Assembly (NCBI GenBank): GCA_902578815.1
Contig: CACHEI010000001.1
Span: 62,001-126,000 of the forward strand
Direction of reading: 5' to 3'
Source of the DNA: an uncultured SAR116 cluster alpha proteobacterium
GTDB taxonomy: Bacteria > Pseudomonadota > Alphaproteobacteria > Puniceispirillales > Puniceispirillaceae
Length of the DNA stretch: 64,000 nucleotides
In this document: positions 37,875 to 49,720 of the stretch, one piece after another
Layout of the letters: every line of letters begins with the position of its first letter
Numbering within the stretch: position 1 is the first letter of the stretch
Made by a program: the position numbers and the translations under genes
Notes under the pieces: model-generated
The model's input: the letters and a program-made list of their open reading frames with translations, nothing else
Told to the model about the DNA's origin: nothing
Databases searched by the model: none

Positions 37875-37895
37875 TCTAGTGCGCCAGTTTTGACT

Positions 37896-37929
37896 AGCTG
37901 CGTATTTACTGATCTGATACGACGCAGCT
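37896..37929 (+). terminator. Hairpin between sdhB and zapE
   Basis: AGCTGCG (37896-37902) pairs with CGCAGCT (37923-37929), extended by TAT/ATA with a bulged CGA, around an 11-nt loop. It starts 22 bp after the sdhB stop. No T-run follows, so it may stabilise the sdh mRNA end or weaken read-through into zapE rather than stop it. Confidence 0.35.
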
Positions 37930-37950
37930 GTATAAGACAGAGATGAGCAA

Positions 37951-39057
37951 ATGGCCGAACAAATCTTGACACTGACCGAGGCTCTGGCAGAGAAAATCGC
38001 CGTCGGTGATCTGGAGGAAGACGAGGGGCAGCTGGCGACCGCGCAAGAACTAGACAAATTGCACACTGCGATTATCGAATGCCAATCACGCGGTTTCCTA
38101 AAGAAATTAATTAGCCGGACGAAACCGGTAACCGGTCTTTACATTTACGGCGGGGTTGGTCGCGGCAAAACCATGTTGATGGACATGTTCTTTGCCTCTC
38201 TGCCTTGTGGCAATGGTGGTCCGATTGGCTGGCGTCTGCATTTTCACGATTTCATGGTGTTGGCGCAGGATTTAATCCACGCTGCCCGCGAGGCCGGAAA
38301 GGCCGACCCAATCGGAGAGGCTGCTTTGGAGCTGGCTAGCAGGGGAAGTGTGCTTTGTTTTGATGAGTTGGAAGTGCGTGACATAGCCGATGCGATGATT
38401 ATCGCACGATTGTTCACGGCAATCTTTGACGAAGGCGTCACTCTGGTTACCACGTCTAACCGGCGACCTAATGATCTCTATAAGGGTGGGTTGCACAGGG
38501 ACCGATTCCTGCCCTTTATCTGCCTACTCACGCAACGCTGCAAATTGGTTGAAATTGCCAATGGGCCGGACTGGCGTGGGTCGGTGCTGGCCGAAATGCA
38601 GGCCTGGTATACGCCCGATGACAGCCGCGCCGCAGTGGCATTGGAAAGAGCATTTGATGCGCTGCGGGGAATGACCGCAGCAACTGCCGGTGCCTTGCGT
38701 GTGGCGGGTCGTGATATTGTAATTGAAAGCAGTGCGGGTGATGTTGCGCTGGTTACTTTTGCTGAACTGTGTGAAGCACCGCTTGCTGCACGCGACTATC
38801 TGGCGGTTGCTGGAAAATATGCTGGTATTGTGATGCGTGGGGTTCCCAGGTTCGATGACCAGAACGAAGCATCTGCACGGCGTTTCATGTGGCTTGTCGA
38901 CGCGCTCTATGACCGGTCACGTTTCCTCATCGTCTCAGCCGCTACGGATATTAGCGCTCTCTACAAGGGACAACATTTTGCGTTTGAGTTTTCCCGCACG
39001 ATGTCGCGGCTGGGTGAAATGACCCATCGCGGAAAGTTGATTCAAACCGACATTTAG
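37951..39057 (+). CDS. zapE: Cell division protein ZapE (AFG1-like ATPase)
   Basis: A 368-residue AAA-type ATPase. Walker A is YIYGGVGRGKTMLMDMFF near 64-81; HFHDFM, LCFDELEVRDIADAMI (Walker B near 137) and TTSNRRPNDLYKGGLHRDRF (sensor region) follow. This is the ZapE/Afg1 pattern. ZapE modulates the Z-ring in E. coli, and Afg1 assists respiratory-complex quality control in mitochondria. Its place between sdhB and mdh is shared by many alphaproteobacteria. Confidence 0.93.
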   Translation: MAEQILTLTEALAEKIAVGDLEEDEGQLATAQELDKLHTAIIECQSRGFLKKLISRTKPVTGLYIYGGVGRGKTMLMDMFFASLPCGNGGPIGWRLHFHDFMVLAQDLIHAAREAGKADPIGEAALELASRGSVLCFDELEVRDIADAMIIARLFTAIFDEGVTLVTTSNRRPNDLYKGGLHRDRFLPFICLLTQRCKLVEIANGPDWRGSVLAEMQAWYTPDDSRAAVALERAFDALRGMTAATAGALRVAGRDIVIESSAGDVALVTFAELCEAPLAARDYLAVAGKYAGIVMRGVPRFDDQNEASARRFMWLVDALYDRSRFLIVSAATDISALYKGQHFAFEFSRTMSRLGEMTHRGKLIQTDI

Positions 39058-39192
39058 AAATATCATCATCCCTCTTTTCACGGCTTGGCACTTGTGTAAT
39101 CGAGTATAATTTTGTAAATACGCCAAAGAAATCTGTTGCTAAACCAGTTGGTTTTTAAAGGCCTTCTTTCTCGTTATCTTTTTGGATTTTAG

Positions 39193-40146
<954 letters not shown>

Positions 40147-40194
40147 CGGCTAGCGGGCTGATGCTTGCCTTTTTCTTTTGGGGGAAATGTTTCA

Positions 40195-41355
40195 ATGAAT
40201 ATTCATGAGCATCAGGCAAAGGCCCTGCTTGCTGAATATGGCGTGTCGGTTCCACGTGGACAGGCTGCTTTCTCGGTTGATGAGGCGGTGTCGGCAGCAA
40301 AAGAGCTGGGCGGTCCGGTCTATGTTGTAAAGGCACAGATTCATGCAGGCGGCCGTGGCAAGGCTGGGGGCGTGAAAGTTGTCAAATCACTTGACGAGGT
40401 TGCTGACGTAGCTGGTGAAATCCTTGGTAAAACGCTGATCACGCACCAGACTGGTCCTAATGGGCGCGCAGTTCGCCGTCTGTATGTTGAGGATGGCTGC
40501 GACATTGCTGATGAACTCTATCTCTCGATGCTTGTCGATCGTAGCACCGGCCGTATTACAATAATTGCTTCAAGCGAGGGCGGAATGGATATCGAGGAGG
40601 TGGCAGCCAGTCAGCCAGAAAAGATTCTTTCTCTGGCGATTGACCCCGCTACTGGCCTACAACCACATCATATGCGCAGACTCGCTGATATTCTTTGTCT
40701 ATCTGGTGGCACCGCCAAGCAGCTGACAAAGTTCCTACATGGAATTTTCACGGCGTTCAATGCACTTGATGCTTCGCTTATTGAGATCAATCCTCTCGTG
40801 GTGACTGGAACGGGTGATCTGCTGGCGCTCGATGCGAAGATGAGTTTTGATGACAATGCGCTGTACCGCCATCCTGATGTGATGGAACTGCGCGACCTTG
40901 GTGAGGAGGACCCGGCCGAGGTGCGTGCCAGCGAATTCGATCTCAATTATATCAAGCTGGATGGTGAGATTGGCTGTATGGTCAACGGTGCGGGTCTGGC
41001 TATGGCGACGATGGATATCATTGAGTTGAATGGTGCTTCACCGGCAAATTTCCTTGATGTGGGTGGCAGCGCCACAACTGAACGCGTGACTGAGGCCTTC
41101 AAGATTATTCTCTCGGATAACAATGTTAAGGGCATCCTGGTCAACATTTTTGGTGGCATCATGCGGTGCGATATCATTGCCGAGGGTGTTGTCTTAGCAG
41201 CGCGGACTCTTGGTCTGAACAAACCCCTTGTAGTCCGGCTAGAGGGAACAAACGTCGAGGAGGGTAAAAGAATCATGGCCAAGTCCCGAATTTCAATTAT
41301 TCCAGCTGACAATCTTGCCGATGCCGCGACAAAAATTGTTGCGGCCATCAAGTAA
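40195..41355 (+). CDS. sucC: Succinyl-CoA synthetase beta subunit
   Basis: 386 residues from ATG 40195, after GGGGGAAATG; the frame also opens at 40165. [20 protein letters not shown] and [19 protein letters not shown] mark the ATP-grasp domain. [24 protein letters not shown] and [20 protein letters not shown] mark the C-terminal part. It pairs with SucD, whose gene starts 12 bp later. Confidence 0.97.
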   Translation: MNIHEHQAKALLAEYGVSVPRGQAAFSVDEAVSAAKELGGPVYVVKAQIHAGGRGKAGGVKVVKSLDEVADVAGEILGKTLITHQTGPNGRAVRRLYVEDGCDIADELYLSMLVDRSTGRITIIASSEGGMDIEEVAASQPEKILSLAIDPATGLQPHHMRRLADILCLSGGTAKQLTKFLHGIFTAFNALDASLIEINPLVVTGTGDLLALDAKMSFDDNALYRHPDVMELRDLGEEDPAEVRASEFDLNYIKLDGEIGCMVNGAGLAMATMDIIELNGASPANFLDVGGSATTERVTEAFKIILSDNNVKGILVNIFGGIMRCDIIAEGVVLAARTLGLNKPLVVRLEGTNVEEGKRIMAKSRISIIPADNLADAATKIVAAIK

Positions 41356-41367
41356 CTGGGGAAAACC

Positions 41368-42252
41368 ATGTCCGTTCTTGTAAACAGTCAGACACGAGTC
41401 ATCTGTCAGGGCCTCACGGGTTCACAAGGCACTTTTCATTCCGAACAGGCAATCGCCTACGGCACTAAGATGGTTGGAGGGGTGACGCCGGGCAAAGGTG
41501 GGCAAAAACATCTCAATCTGCCAGTTTTCAATTCAGTCGCTGAAGCTATGGCGAAGACCGAGGCAAATGCGTCGGTCATCTATGTTCCGCCGCCATTTGC
41601 CGCCGACTCGATTCTTGAGGCAATAGACGCGGAAATCCCGCTGATAATCTGTATCACCGAGGGCATTCCGGTGTTGGACATGGTGAGGGTGAGGCGTGCT
41701 CTTGATGCCAGCAAAAGCCGTCTGATTGGTCCCAACTGTCCGGGCATCATCACACCAGGTGAATGCAAGATCGGCATTATGCCTGGGCACATTCATCAGC
41801 CCGGCAAGGTTGGCATCGTGTCGCGTTCCGGAACCTTGACTTATGAGGCTGTCGCGCAGACAACAGCTGCCGGACTAGGCCAGTCAACCTGTATTGGTAT
41901 TGGTGGCGATCCAATAAACGGAACCAATTTCATCGATTGTCTGGAAATGTTCCTTGAGGATGAGCAAACCGAAGCAATCGTGATGATTGGCGAGATTGGT
42001 GGTTCGGCTGAGGAAGAGGCAGCTGCCTTCTATGCCAACAAGCCAGCTAGAAAGCCTATCGCCGGTTTCATTGCTGGCCGAACCGCACCTCCAGGACGGC
42101 GGATGGGGCATGCGGGGGCCATCGTCAGTGGTGGCAGTGGAGCCGCTGTAGACAAGATTGCTGCGATGGAGGCATCAGGGTTTGTTATGGCCGCCTCACC
42201 TGCTGGACTTGTTGAGGCCGTAATAAAAGCCATTGCCGACTTTAGTGATTAG
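41368..42252 (+). CDS. sucD: Succinyl-CoA synthetase alpha subunit
   Basis: 294 residues. [28 protein letters not shown] and [21 protein letters not shown] form the CoA site. [21 protein letters not shown] contains the phosphohistidine (GHAGA, near 249). With SucC it makes ATP or GTP from succinyl-CoA. sucA follows after 76 bp. Confidence 0.97.
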   Translation: MSVLVNSQTRVICQGLTGSQGTFHSEQAIAYGTKMVGGVTPGKGGQKHLNLPVFNSVAEAMAKTEANASVIYVPPPFAADSILEAIDAEIPLIICITEGIPVLDMVRVRRALDASKSRLIGPNCPGIITPGECKIGIMPGHIHQPGKVGIVSRSGTLTYEAVAQTTAAGLGQSTCIGIGGDPINGTNFIDCLEMFLEDEQTEAIVMIGEIGGSAEEEAAAFYANKPARKPIAGFIAGRTAPPGRRMGHAGAIVSGGSGAAVDKIAAMEASGFVMAASPAGLVEAVIKAIADFSD

Positions 42253-42328
42253 AACGTAAAGACTTGAATAAGCTAGCATAGCGCATACACTGTGCTCAAT
42301 TTTGTAATCCTGTGAAGGAAGACTTCTG

Positions 42329-45256
42329 ATGGACGACTCCAGGCAAGCCCCAAGTTTTGAAAGTTACAGAAACACAAAAACCACCGAACCGAACTATAGT
42401 CTGCTATCGGGTGCCAATGCTACTTTTATTGCGGAAATGAAAGCATCATGGGTGCGCGATCCCAATTCGGTAGACAATAGCTGGGCTGCCTATTTCAAAC
42501 ATCTTGATAAAGTCATGACGGAAAATGATTTTGTAGAAACCGGGCCAAGCTGGGGGCGCACCGCAAGCCGTGTTGTCGGTGCTATCGACCCAGAGGAATC
42601 GATCCGCGCCGTGGCCGAAGGGCATGTTGCGGGCCGGCATGTGAATGCAGGTGACATCCGCGCTGCAACGCTCGACTCACTGCGAGCTGTGATGTTGATC
42701 CGGGCATACCGCATCAGGGGTCACCTGATTGCTGATCTTGATCCTCTGGCATTGGAGGAAAAGCCCCTCCATCCGGAACTTGATCCGCAGACTTATGGTT
42801 TTGTTGATGATGATTGGGATCGTCCCATTTTCATCAATTATGTGCTGGGTCTGGAAACCGCCACCCTGCGTGAGATCGTTGCTCAGCTTCGCAAAACTTA
42901 TTGTGGCACGATCGGTGTTGAATTTATGCATATTCAGGATCCAGCGCAAAAGGCATGGATCCAGGAGCGCATTGAGGCTATAGGCAATAAAACCGACTTC
43001 ACGCTACGTGGTAAAAAAGCAATTTATGAGCGTCTCGTTGACGCAGATGAGTTCGGCAGGTTCTTACACCGGAAGTTTCCTGGTACGAAACGCTTTGGGC
43101 TTGACGGCGGTGAAGCTATTATCCCAGCACTTGAACAGATATTAAAACGCGGTAGTCAACTAGGCCTCGTTGAAGTTGTTCTTGGGATGGCTCATCGAGG
43201 CAGGCTCAATATTTTGCACAACGTCTTGAGCAAGCCCTTTCGAGCAATTATCTCTGAATTCTACGGGAACTCCTCCAACCCAGAAGAAGCTGGTGGTTCT
43301 GGAGACGTAAAATATCATATGGGTGCCTCAGCTGATCGAGAATTCGATGGAAAGCAAGTTCACCTCAGTTTAGCGCCAAATCCATCTCATCTAGAGATCG
43401 TCAATCCGATTGTTGTTGGACGGGTACGCGCTAAACAGCAACAACGATTAGATTCTGATCGAACCAAGGTTCTTGGCATTTTGCTCCATGGCGATGCCGC
43501 TTTTGCCGGACAAGGTGTAGTTGGCGAAACCTTTGCCTTTTCTGCCCTTCGCGGGTATCGCACGGGTGGAACAATCCACATCATCGTTAACAACCAGATT
43601 GGCTTTACTACAAGCCCAAATTACTCGCGATCATCACCTTATCCAACTGACGTAGCGAAAATGGTAATGGCACCAATTTTCCATGTGAATGGAGATGACC
43701 CCGAAGCGGTTGTACACGTTGCTCGTATTGCCACTGAATTCCGGCAAGCTTTTGGAACAGATGTGGTCATTGACATGTTTTGCTACCGTCGATTTGGGCA
43801 TAACGAAGGAGATGAACCAGCATTCACGCAGCCGTTAATGTATAGAGCTATCGAGACACATCCACGCACCAGAGAGATCTACGCCAAGAAACTCATCCAT
43901 GAGGGTGTATTTGATCATACAGAAGCTAAAAAGGTCATCGATGATCGGTTGGCTTTTATGAATAGAGAATTTGAAGCTGGATCAAATTACCGACCTAATA
44001 AGGCCGATTGGTTGGAGGGAAGTTGGTCAGGCATGCGCAGGGCGCATGGAATTGAGCGACGCGGCGAAACAGCGGTTGATCTCGATGTGTTGCGGCGGAT
44101 TGGCAAGGCCATAACGACTCCGCCAGAGCATATGACTCTCAATTCAAAACTGATCCGTATTCTGAAAACGCGTGGTGCGAATATTAAGGCTGGCACCAAT
44201 ATTGACTGGGCGACTGCCGAGCATCTTGCCTTTGGCTCGCTGCTACTTGAAGGTGATGTTGTACGTCTTTCCGGTCAGGATTCTTGTCGTGGCACTTTTA
44301 GCCAGCGCCATGCTGTTCTGATTGATCAGAATACCGAGGAACGCTACGCGCCGCTTATGCATCTTGACCCAGATCAGGCGATTTTTGAGGTAATCGACTC
44401 TCCGCTATCTGAGGCATCAGTTATGGGTTTTGAGTATGGTTTCTCGCAGGTGGAGCCGAACGCTCTTGTCATGTGGGAAGCACAATTTGGTGATTTTGCA
44501 AATGGTGCCCAGGTTGTCATCGACCAGTTCATTTCCTCTGGTGAAGCAAAATGGCTGCGGATGAATGCGCTTGTTTTGCTCTTGCCACATGGCTATGAGG
44601 GGCAGGGACCAGAACATTCATCGGCACGTTTGGAGAGATATCTCCAGTTATGCGCCGAGGATAATATGCAGGTGGTTAATTGCACCACCCCAGCCAATTA
44701 TTTTCATGTTCTGCGCCGGCAGCTCCGCCGTGATTTTCGCAAGCCGCTTGTCGTGATGACTCCAAAATCGCTGTTGCGGCACAAAGCCTGTGTTTCCAAC
44801 ATCGAGGAGATGGGGCCTGAAACAAGTTTTCACCGAGTTCTTGATGAACGCGATACAAACGTAAACCATGGTAAAGCGAAGCGCGTCGTGATGTGCAGCG
44901 GCAAGGTCTATTTTGACCTTGCGGCAAAACGTGATGAGCAGCGTGCCTGGGATACAGAGATCATCCGGTTCGAACAACTATATCCATTTCCAAGTAAGGC
45001 CCTCAAGGAAGTGATCGCTATGACCCCTAAAGCAACTTTCGTCTGGTGTCAGGAAGAGCCAAAAAACATGGGCGCATGGACAGTGGTCCGTGACTTCATT
45101 GAGGACATAATGGCTGAGGCTGGCACTAAGCAGCAACGGCTTGCCTATGCCGGGCGTGTCGCGGCGGCCTCTCCGGCAACGGGTTCGCTATCACGTCACA
45201 ACAAGGAACAGCAGGGGTTAGTCGCCGCTGCCCTGGGGTTGGATGCTGGTGATTAA
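42329..45256 (+). CDS. sucA: 2-oxoglutarate dehydrogenase E1 component
   Basis: 975 residues. The N-terminus has FIAEMKASWVRDPNSVDNSWAAYF, the E2-binding helix type. The thiamine-diphosphate site includes GMAHRGRLNIL (near 287), LHGDAAFAGQGVVGE (near 386) and 'VNNQIGFTTSPNYSRSS'. RYAPLMHLDP and 'PHGYEGQGPEHSSARLERYLQL' mark the transketolase-like C-half. AAGGA precedes ATG 42329. Oddly, codon choice changes in the middle: from about 43,080 to 44,040 Arg CGA and Gly GGA become frequent, while both flanks and neighbouring genes favour CGC/CGT and GGC/GGT. A homologous-recombination import is the simplest reading. Confidence 0.97.
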   Translation: MDDSRQAPSFESYRNTKTTEPNYSLLSGANATFIAEMKASWVRDPNSVDNSWAAYFKHLDKVMTENDFVETGPSWGRTASRVVGAIDPEESIRAVAEGHVAGRHVNAGDIRAATLDSLRAVMLIRAYRIRGHLIADLDPLALEEKPLHPELDPQTYGFVDDDWDRPIFINYVLGLETATLREIVAQLRKTYCGTIGVEFMHIQDPAQKAWIQERIEAIGNKTDFTLRGKKAIYERLVDADEFGRFLHRKFPGTKRFGLDGGEAIIPALEQILKRGSQLGLVEVVLGMAHRGRLNILHNVLSKPFRAIISEFYGNSSNPEEAGGSGDVKYHMGASADREFDGKQVHLSLAPNPSHLEIVNPIVVGRVRAKQQQRLDSDRTKVLGILLHGDAAFAGQGVVGETFAFSALRGYRTGGTIHIIVNNQIGFTTSPNYSRSSPYPTDVAKMVMAPIFHVNGDDPEAVVHVARIATEFRQAFGTDVVIDMFCYRRFGHNEGDEPAFTQPLMYRAIETHPRTREIYAKKLIHEGVFDHTEAKKVIDDRLAFMNREFEAGSNYRPNKADWLEGSWSGMRRAHGIERRGETAVDLDVLRRIGKAITTPPEHMTLNSKLIRILKTRGANIKAGTNIDWATAEHLAFGSLLLEGDVVRLSGQDSCRGTFSQRHAVLIDQNTEERYAPLMHLDPDQAIFEVIDSPLSEASVMGFEYGFSQVEPNALVMWEAQFGDFANGAQVVIDQFISSGEAKWLRMNALVLLLPHGYEGQGPEHSSARLERYLQLCAEDNMQVVNCTTPANYFHVLRRQLRRDFRKPLVVMTPKSLLRHKACVSNIEEMGPETSFHRVLDERDTNVNHGKAKRVVMCSGKVYFDLAAKRDEQRAWDTEIIRFEQLYPFPSKALKEVIAMTPKATFVWCQEEPKNMGAWTVVRDFIEDIMAEAGTKQQRLAYAGRVAAASPATGSLSRHNKEQQGLVAAALGLDAGD

Positions 45257-45346
45257 GCTGCCTCCTAATGAGGATGCCCTGTTCCAGGTGATGTGTTTAG
45301 AAATGCGCCGCCCATTTGAATATGGCACCGGAGGAGGGTGCTGAAC

Positions 45347-46597
45347 ATGGCTATTGACATCGTTGTTCCCACACTTGGCGAATCTGTGAGCGATGCAACA
45401 ATCGCTCGTTGGATGAAGCAGGCCGGTGAGACCATCGCGCAGGATGAACCCATCGTCGAATTAGAAACTGACAAGGTGACGCTGGAGGTACCTTCACCTG
45501 TTGCGGGCACCCTATCGGAAATCATTGCCGATGAGGGGGTGACGGTTGAGGTTGGCGCGCTGTTAGCGCGGGTTGAGGAAATTAGCGCACTGGTGGTGCC
45601 TGCGCCAAAAGATGCCACGACCGCCGCGAGGAAAGCTGTGGCTCCTGCCCCACAAGAACCGTCAGCTCCTGTTGCTGTTCCCTCTGGCCTTAAGCACCCT
45701 CTGTCCCCCTCTGTTCGTCGCCTTGTGGAGGAAAATAGCATTGATCCCTTCAAAATCAGGGGAACCGGGGTGGATGGCCGTCTGACCAAAGCCGATGTGA
45801 TGGCTGCTTTGACCGAAGGAATGTCAACGTCCGCAGCAGCATCACCAGAACTTGTTGTGGCCTCACCGGCACGGCAGATGCCGCGTGAAATTGACGCATT
45901 GCGTGAGGAACGCGTTCAAATGTCAAAGCTACGCCAGGTTATTGCTGGTCGTCTAAAAATCGCGCAGAATAATGCAGCCATGCTGACAACCTTCAACGAG
46001 GTTGATATGGCACAGGTGATGGCGATGCGGGCAGAGTACAAGCAGAAATTTGAGACTGTGCATGGGGTCCGCCTTGGTTTCATGGGCATGTTCACCCTTG
46101 CCGCCATTCAGGCGTTGCGTGATTTTCCTGCGGTCAATGCAGAAATCGAAGGCAACGATATCATTTACAAGAATTACTACCATATTGGTGTTGCTGTTGG
46201 CACTCAGCAGGGGCTTGTTGTACCGGTAGTGAAGGATGCTGGTGACATGTCATTGGTTGACCTTGAGCGCACGATTAGTGATTTTGGCGTGCGCGCGCGG
46301 GACGGCAAAATCAAGCCGGATGAGATGGCCGATGGCACCTTTACAATTTCAAATGGCGGCGTTTATGGCTCGTTGATGTCGACGCCGATTTTGAACCCGC
46401 CACAAAGCGGTATTCTGGGAATGCATAAAATCGAGAAACGGGCTGTCGTGGTTGATGACCAGATTGTCATTCGTCCGATGATGTATCTGGCATTGTCCTA
46501 TGACCATCGGATTATTGATGGCCGCGAGGCAGTCTCATTTTTGGCGCGTATCAAGGAAACCATTGAGGACCCACGTCGCTTGATCATGGGTATTTGA
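45347..46597 (+). CDS. sucB: 2-oxoglutarate dehydrogenase E2 component (dihydrolipoyl succinyltransferase)
   Basis: 416 residues from ATG 45347, with GAGGAGGG upstream. The single lipoyl domain has the modified Lys in [14 protein letters not shown] (near 42). An Ala/Pro-rich linker follows, then the peripheral-subunit-binding domain [33 protein letters not shown] (near 125-157). The catalytic domain ends with [18 protein letters not shown], containing the active-site His and Asp. It moves succinyl groups to CoA. Confidence 0.96.
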   Translation: MAIDIVVPTLGESVSDATIARWMKQAGETIAQDEPIVELETDKVTLEVPSPVAGTLSEIIADEGVTVEVGALLARVEEISALVVPAPKDATTAARKAVAPAPQEPSAPVAVPSGLKHPLSPSVRRLVEENSIDPFKIRGTGVDGRLTKADVMAALTEGMSTSAAASPELVVASPARQMPREIDALREERVQMSKLRQVIAGRLKIAQNNAAMLTTFNEVDMAQVMAMRAEYKQKFETVHGVRLGFMGMFTLAAIQALRDFPAVNAEIEGNDIIYKNYYHIGVAVGTQQGLVVPVVKDAGDMSLVDLERTISDFGVRARDGKIKPDEMADGTFTISNGGVYGSLMSTPILNPPQSGILGMHKIEKRAVVVDDQIVIRPMMYLALSYDHRIIDGREAVSFLARIKETIEDPRRLIMGI

Positions 46598-46636
46598 TCA
46601 TCTTGGCAGCGGCAGAGTTTAAAGCGGGACAAGAGC

Positions 46637-48046
46637 ATGGCGGCAAAAAAATTTGATCTGGTTGTTATAGGGGCAGGCCCTGGAGGGTATGTAGCTTCCA
46701 TCAGGGCATCGCAGCTTGGAATGAAAGTTGCCTGTGTTGACAGACGCTCGACGCTGGGCGGGACATGTCTGAATGTAGGCTGCATACCCTCGAAGGCTCT
46801 CCTCAATGCATCTGAACAATTTGCTAAAGCAAAGGATGGCACGCTTGCTGATCTAGGCATTTCCGTTGGTACGCCAAAACTTGATCTGGGCAGGATGCAG
46901 GCTTTTAAGGATGAAATTGTAGCCAGCTTGACAGATGGCATCGACTATCTGTTCAAGAAAAACAAGATTACCCGGCTCGAAGGTACCGCGCGGATTGATC
47001 AGGCGGGGACGATCAGCCTCGTCGATGGCCCGGACAAAGACAGCTATCAGTGCGACCGTATTCTGATTGCCACCGGCAGCCATGCCATAGGCTTGCCGAA
47101 TGTAGAAATTGATGAAAAGCGGATTGTGAGTTCCACCGGCGCTCTTGCTTTGGCAAAGCTGCCCAAGAAATTGGTTGTGATCGGCGCTGGATATATTGGT
47201 TTGGAACTTGGCACAGTCTGGGCGCGTCTTGGCGCTGAGGTTGAGGTAATCGATTTTCTGCCTAGGATTTTGCCGGGTATGGATGAGGAGGTGGCGAAGA
47301 AATTCAAGGCCATTGCCACTAGACAGGGCTTAATGTTCCGCCTTAACACCGCTGTAAAATCGGCCAAGATTGAAAAGACGGGAGTTTCGCTTACGGTTGC
47401 CCCTGCCGATGGTGGCAATTTTGAACAAATCGACGCGGATGTGGTTCTGGTCTCAGTTGGCCGTCGTCCTGCAATTGATGGTCTCGGGTTGGCAGAGGTT
47501 GGTGTTGCTGTCAGTGACCGTGGTCGGATCAAGGTTGATGCTAGATTTGAAACATCTGTTGAGGACATCTTCGCCATCGGCGATGTCATTGATGGGCCGA
47601 TGCTGGCGCATAAAGCGGAAGAAGATGCCTTTGCAGCGGTCGAATTGATGGCTGGCGTTGCAGGCCATGTCGATTATGATGCCGTGCCAGGAATTGTCTA
47701 CACCGCACCTGAGGTGGCAACGCTGGGCAAGAACGAGGAAAACCTGAAAGCTGAAGGTCGCAGCTATGCAAAAGGTATCTTTCCTTTTCAGGCAAACAGC
47801 CGGGCCAGGTCCATCGGACATACTGATGGTTTTGTCAAAATTCTGGCTTGCGCCAAAACTGATCGGGTGCTTGGCGTGCATATTATCGGGCATGAGGCTG
47901 GCACGGTTATTCATGAATGTGCAACAGCGATGGCCTTTGGTGCAACTGCTGAAGATATCGCCCGCACCTGTCACGGCCATCCAACATTAAATGAGGCGGT
48001 TAAGGAAGCTTCGTTGGCTGTCAATGGCAGAGCCATTCATATCTAA
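46637..48046 (+). CDS. lpdA: Dihydrolipoyl dehydrogenase (E3)
   Basis: 469 residues. VVIGAGPGGYVASIRASQLG binds FAD. GGTCLNVGCIPSKALLN (near 39-55) holds the redox disulfide. VVIGAGYIGLELGTVWARLGAEVEVIDF binds NAD. 'HECATAMAFGATAEDIARTCHGHPTLNEAVKEA' carries the catalytic His-Glu pair at the dimer interface. It reoxidises the lipoyl arm of SucB and closes the sucAB-lpdA set. Confidence 0.97.
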   Translation: MAAKKFDLVVIGAGPGGYVASIRASQLGMKVACVDRRSTLGGTCLNVGCIPSKALLNASEQFAKAKDGTLADLGISVGTPKLDLGRMQAFKDEIVASLTDGIDYLFKKNKITRLEGTARIDQAGTISLVDGPDKDSYQCDRILIATGSHAIGLPNVEIDEKRIVSSTGALALAKLPKKLVVIGAGYIGLELGTVWARLGAEVEVIDFLPRILPGMDEEVAKKFKAIATRQGLMFRLNTAVKSAKIEKTGVSLTVAPADGGNFEQIDADVVLVSVGRRPAIDGLGLAEVGVAVSDRGRIKVDARFETSVEDIFAIGDVIDGPMLAHKAEEDAFAAVELMAGVAGHVDYDAVPGIVYTAPEVATLGKNEENLKAEGRSYAKGIFPFQANSRARSIGHTDGFVKILACAKTDRVLGVHIIGHEAGTVIHECATAMAFGATAEDIARTCHGHPTLNEAVKEASLAVNGRAIHI

Positions 48047-48074
48047 CCAACACGTATCGTTAAGCGATGACTAG

Positions 48075-48974
48075 TCAACGTGCCCGCGGATGTGTCTGGT
48101 TATGGACGCGCTTTAGATGCGCTTCGTCGATGCTGGTGTAGCGTTGTGTGGTTGACAGGCTGGCATGCCCCAACAATTCCTGAATGGCCCGCAAATCACC
48201 CCCGTTACCCAATAAATGCGTTGCAAAGGCATGCCGCAGTGCATGCGGTGTGACATGCGTTGGCAAGCCAAGTTCATGGCGCAACCCTTCCACTAACCGC
48301 TGTGCCGCCCGTGGCCCGTAAGGGTTGCCCCGATTGGTGACGAACAGAGCACCGTCGTTACCGACATCAAAGGGACATACGGCCAGATAATCGTTTATTG
48401 CCTTTGTGACAGCTGGCAGCACTGGCACCTCGCGAATTTTTCCACCCTTCCCTGTAATACGCAGCCAGTTGACAAGTGGTGCGTCGCCCTGTTTTAAGCT
48501 GAGCGCTTCAGAAATCCGCAAGCCAACTCCATAAAGCAACATCAACAGACCGAAATCTCTTTTTTTACTCCAGTCAGGTCCGCGTCGGGTAAAAATGGCG
48601 CTTAACATGGCAAGGGCGTCGTCATGCGATACAGATTTTGGCACCGCAAGGGGCGGTCGGGGTGCTTTCAGCCAATTTATATCGTCGATGTTAGCAAGGC
48701 CGGTCTGCCCACAAAAGCGATAAAAGCTGCGAAGTGATGAGACGCGGCGGGCAATAGTTGTTCTCGCAAGGCCACGCGCCGCCATATCGGCAAGCCAAGC
48801 CCGAATTTCTAGCCGGCTCATCGCATAGTTGGTGACGGTAGATGTACCAGAATTTCTAATGAAGGTACAGAAATCATCCAAATCAGATCCGTAGGCCGAG
48901 AGCGTGTTATCGCCATACCGCTTTTCGATGCTGAGCCAGTCAAGCCAGGCCTTGCGGTGAGTTGCAGCAATCAA
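48075..48974 (-). CDS. xerC: Tyrosine recombinase XerC
   Basis: 299 residues. The N-terminal core-binding domain (1-95) is followed by the catalytic domain with all active residues: R in GLRISEAL (near 151), K in GKGGKIREVP (near 176), H-x-x-R in HALRHAFATHLL (near 243-246), H in LGHASLSTTQRY (near 268) and Tyr at the end of that motif. It resolves chromosome dimers at dif with XerD, under FtsK (encoded at 14.7 kb). Its start overlaps the DUF484 gene by ATGA, the standard partner of xerC. Confidence 0.93.
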   Translation of the reverse strand: MIAATHRKAWLDWLSIEKRYGDNTLSAYGSDLDDFCTFIRNSGTSTVTNYAMSRLEIRAWLADMAARGLARTTIARRVSSLRSFYRFCGQTGLANIDDINWLKAPRPPLAVPKSVSHDDALAMLSAIFTRRGPDWSKKRDFGLLMLLYGVGLRISEALSLKQGDAPLVNWLRITGKGGKIREVPVLPAVTKAINDYLAVCPFDVGNDGALFVTNRGNPYGPRAAQRLVEGLRHELGLPTHVTPHALRHAFATHLLGNGGDLRAIQELLGHASLSTTQRYTSIDEAHLKRVHNQTHPRAR

Positions 48975-49720
48975 AGGATGTCCACCTCTCTGCTCGTTTC
49001 TAGCCGCGCAGTCAGCGTTACCCCAACTAATTCTGCAAGCAGAACCAATAAATCGCTAGAAAGGTCAGGAGTGAAGCTGGATTTTTCTTGCCCGCATAGG
49101 ACGAGAAGCGTCTTGGCAACAGGATCCGCAAGCTGGTCTGGCAGCGCGATTGTGGCAACGCTGGCAGGGACCATGCCAAGCAGCGTGCATAGCGGTGATT
49201 TCGGCGCACCAAGAACGATTGATTTACCGCCAGTGAGTGCGGTCAGGATCTCATCCGGGCAAAAAATGGGCCCGTCTCCACTAGCGGCATGCTGGAATTG
49301 TTTGCTTGCGCTTATCAGGCGGCAAGAAACAAGGTCAAAGATAGGCGGAAACTCATTGTTGACCACATGAAAAAGCTGGTTGATGTCACCAGCAGCAAGC
49401 AGGGCTAGTGCCGCGTGATGTAGCCGCTGCCAATTGACCATGTTTTCCGATGCCAGGCTCAGGATTGATCTGTTCTGTAGACCTATCTGCCGCGCCTCGT
49501 TGCGGGCCCGCCGCGCAATGGCTGGAGTCAAATCAACAATTTTGCCGTCTGCAATGCCTTTTTTGGGGCCTTTGGCCGCAACCTGGTTAAGGAAATCTGG
49601 ATTTTCAGCGAGGAACCGCAAGACCTGTTCAGCAGTGGGGATCATATCATCTTTCTTTTTTGTCATGCTGCTTGTCTCTGAAGCCTGCCTGTGGCATGCC
49701 CTGATCTGATTGGATTTCAT
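48971..49720 (-). CDS. DUF484 family protein
   Basis: A 249-residue protein. [22 protein letters not shown] and '[21 protein letters not shown]' mark DUF484, a GAF-like domain of unknown function nearly always encoded beside xerC. The start at ATG 49720 overlaps the stop of the upstream fsa gene (ATGA), so translational coupling favours this start over the later Met residues. It also overlaps xerC by 4 bp, making fsa-DUF484-xerC a tightly packed operon. Confidence 0.85.
   Translation of the reverse strand: MKSNQIRACHRQASETSSMTKKKDDMIPTAEQVLRFLAENPDFLNQVAAKGPKKGIADGKIVDLTPAIARRARNEARQIGLQNRSILSLASENMVNWQRLHHAALALLAAGDINQLFHVVNNEFPPIFDLVSCRLISASKQFQHAASGDGPIFCPDEILTALTGGKSIVLGAPKSPLCTLLGMVPASVATIALPDQLADPVAKTLLVLCGQEKSSFTPDLSSDLLVLLAELVGVTLTARLETSREVDIL

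Noticed and set aside
45265-45789. 174-codon minus-strand frame opposite the start of sucB
   Set aside because: Mirrors the lipoyl and linker region; Ser/Thr-rich with no domain pattern.
47047-47589. 180-codon minus-strand frame opposite lpdA
   Set aside because: Shadow frame within an intact, motif-complete gene.
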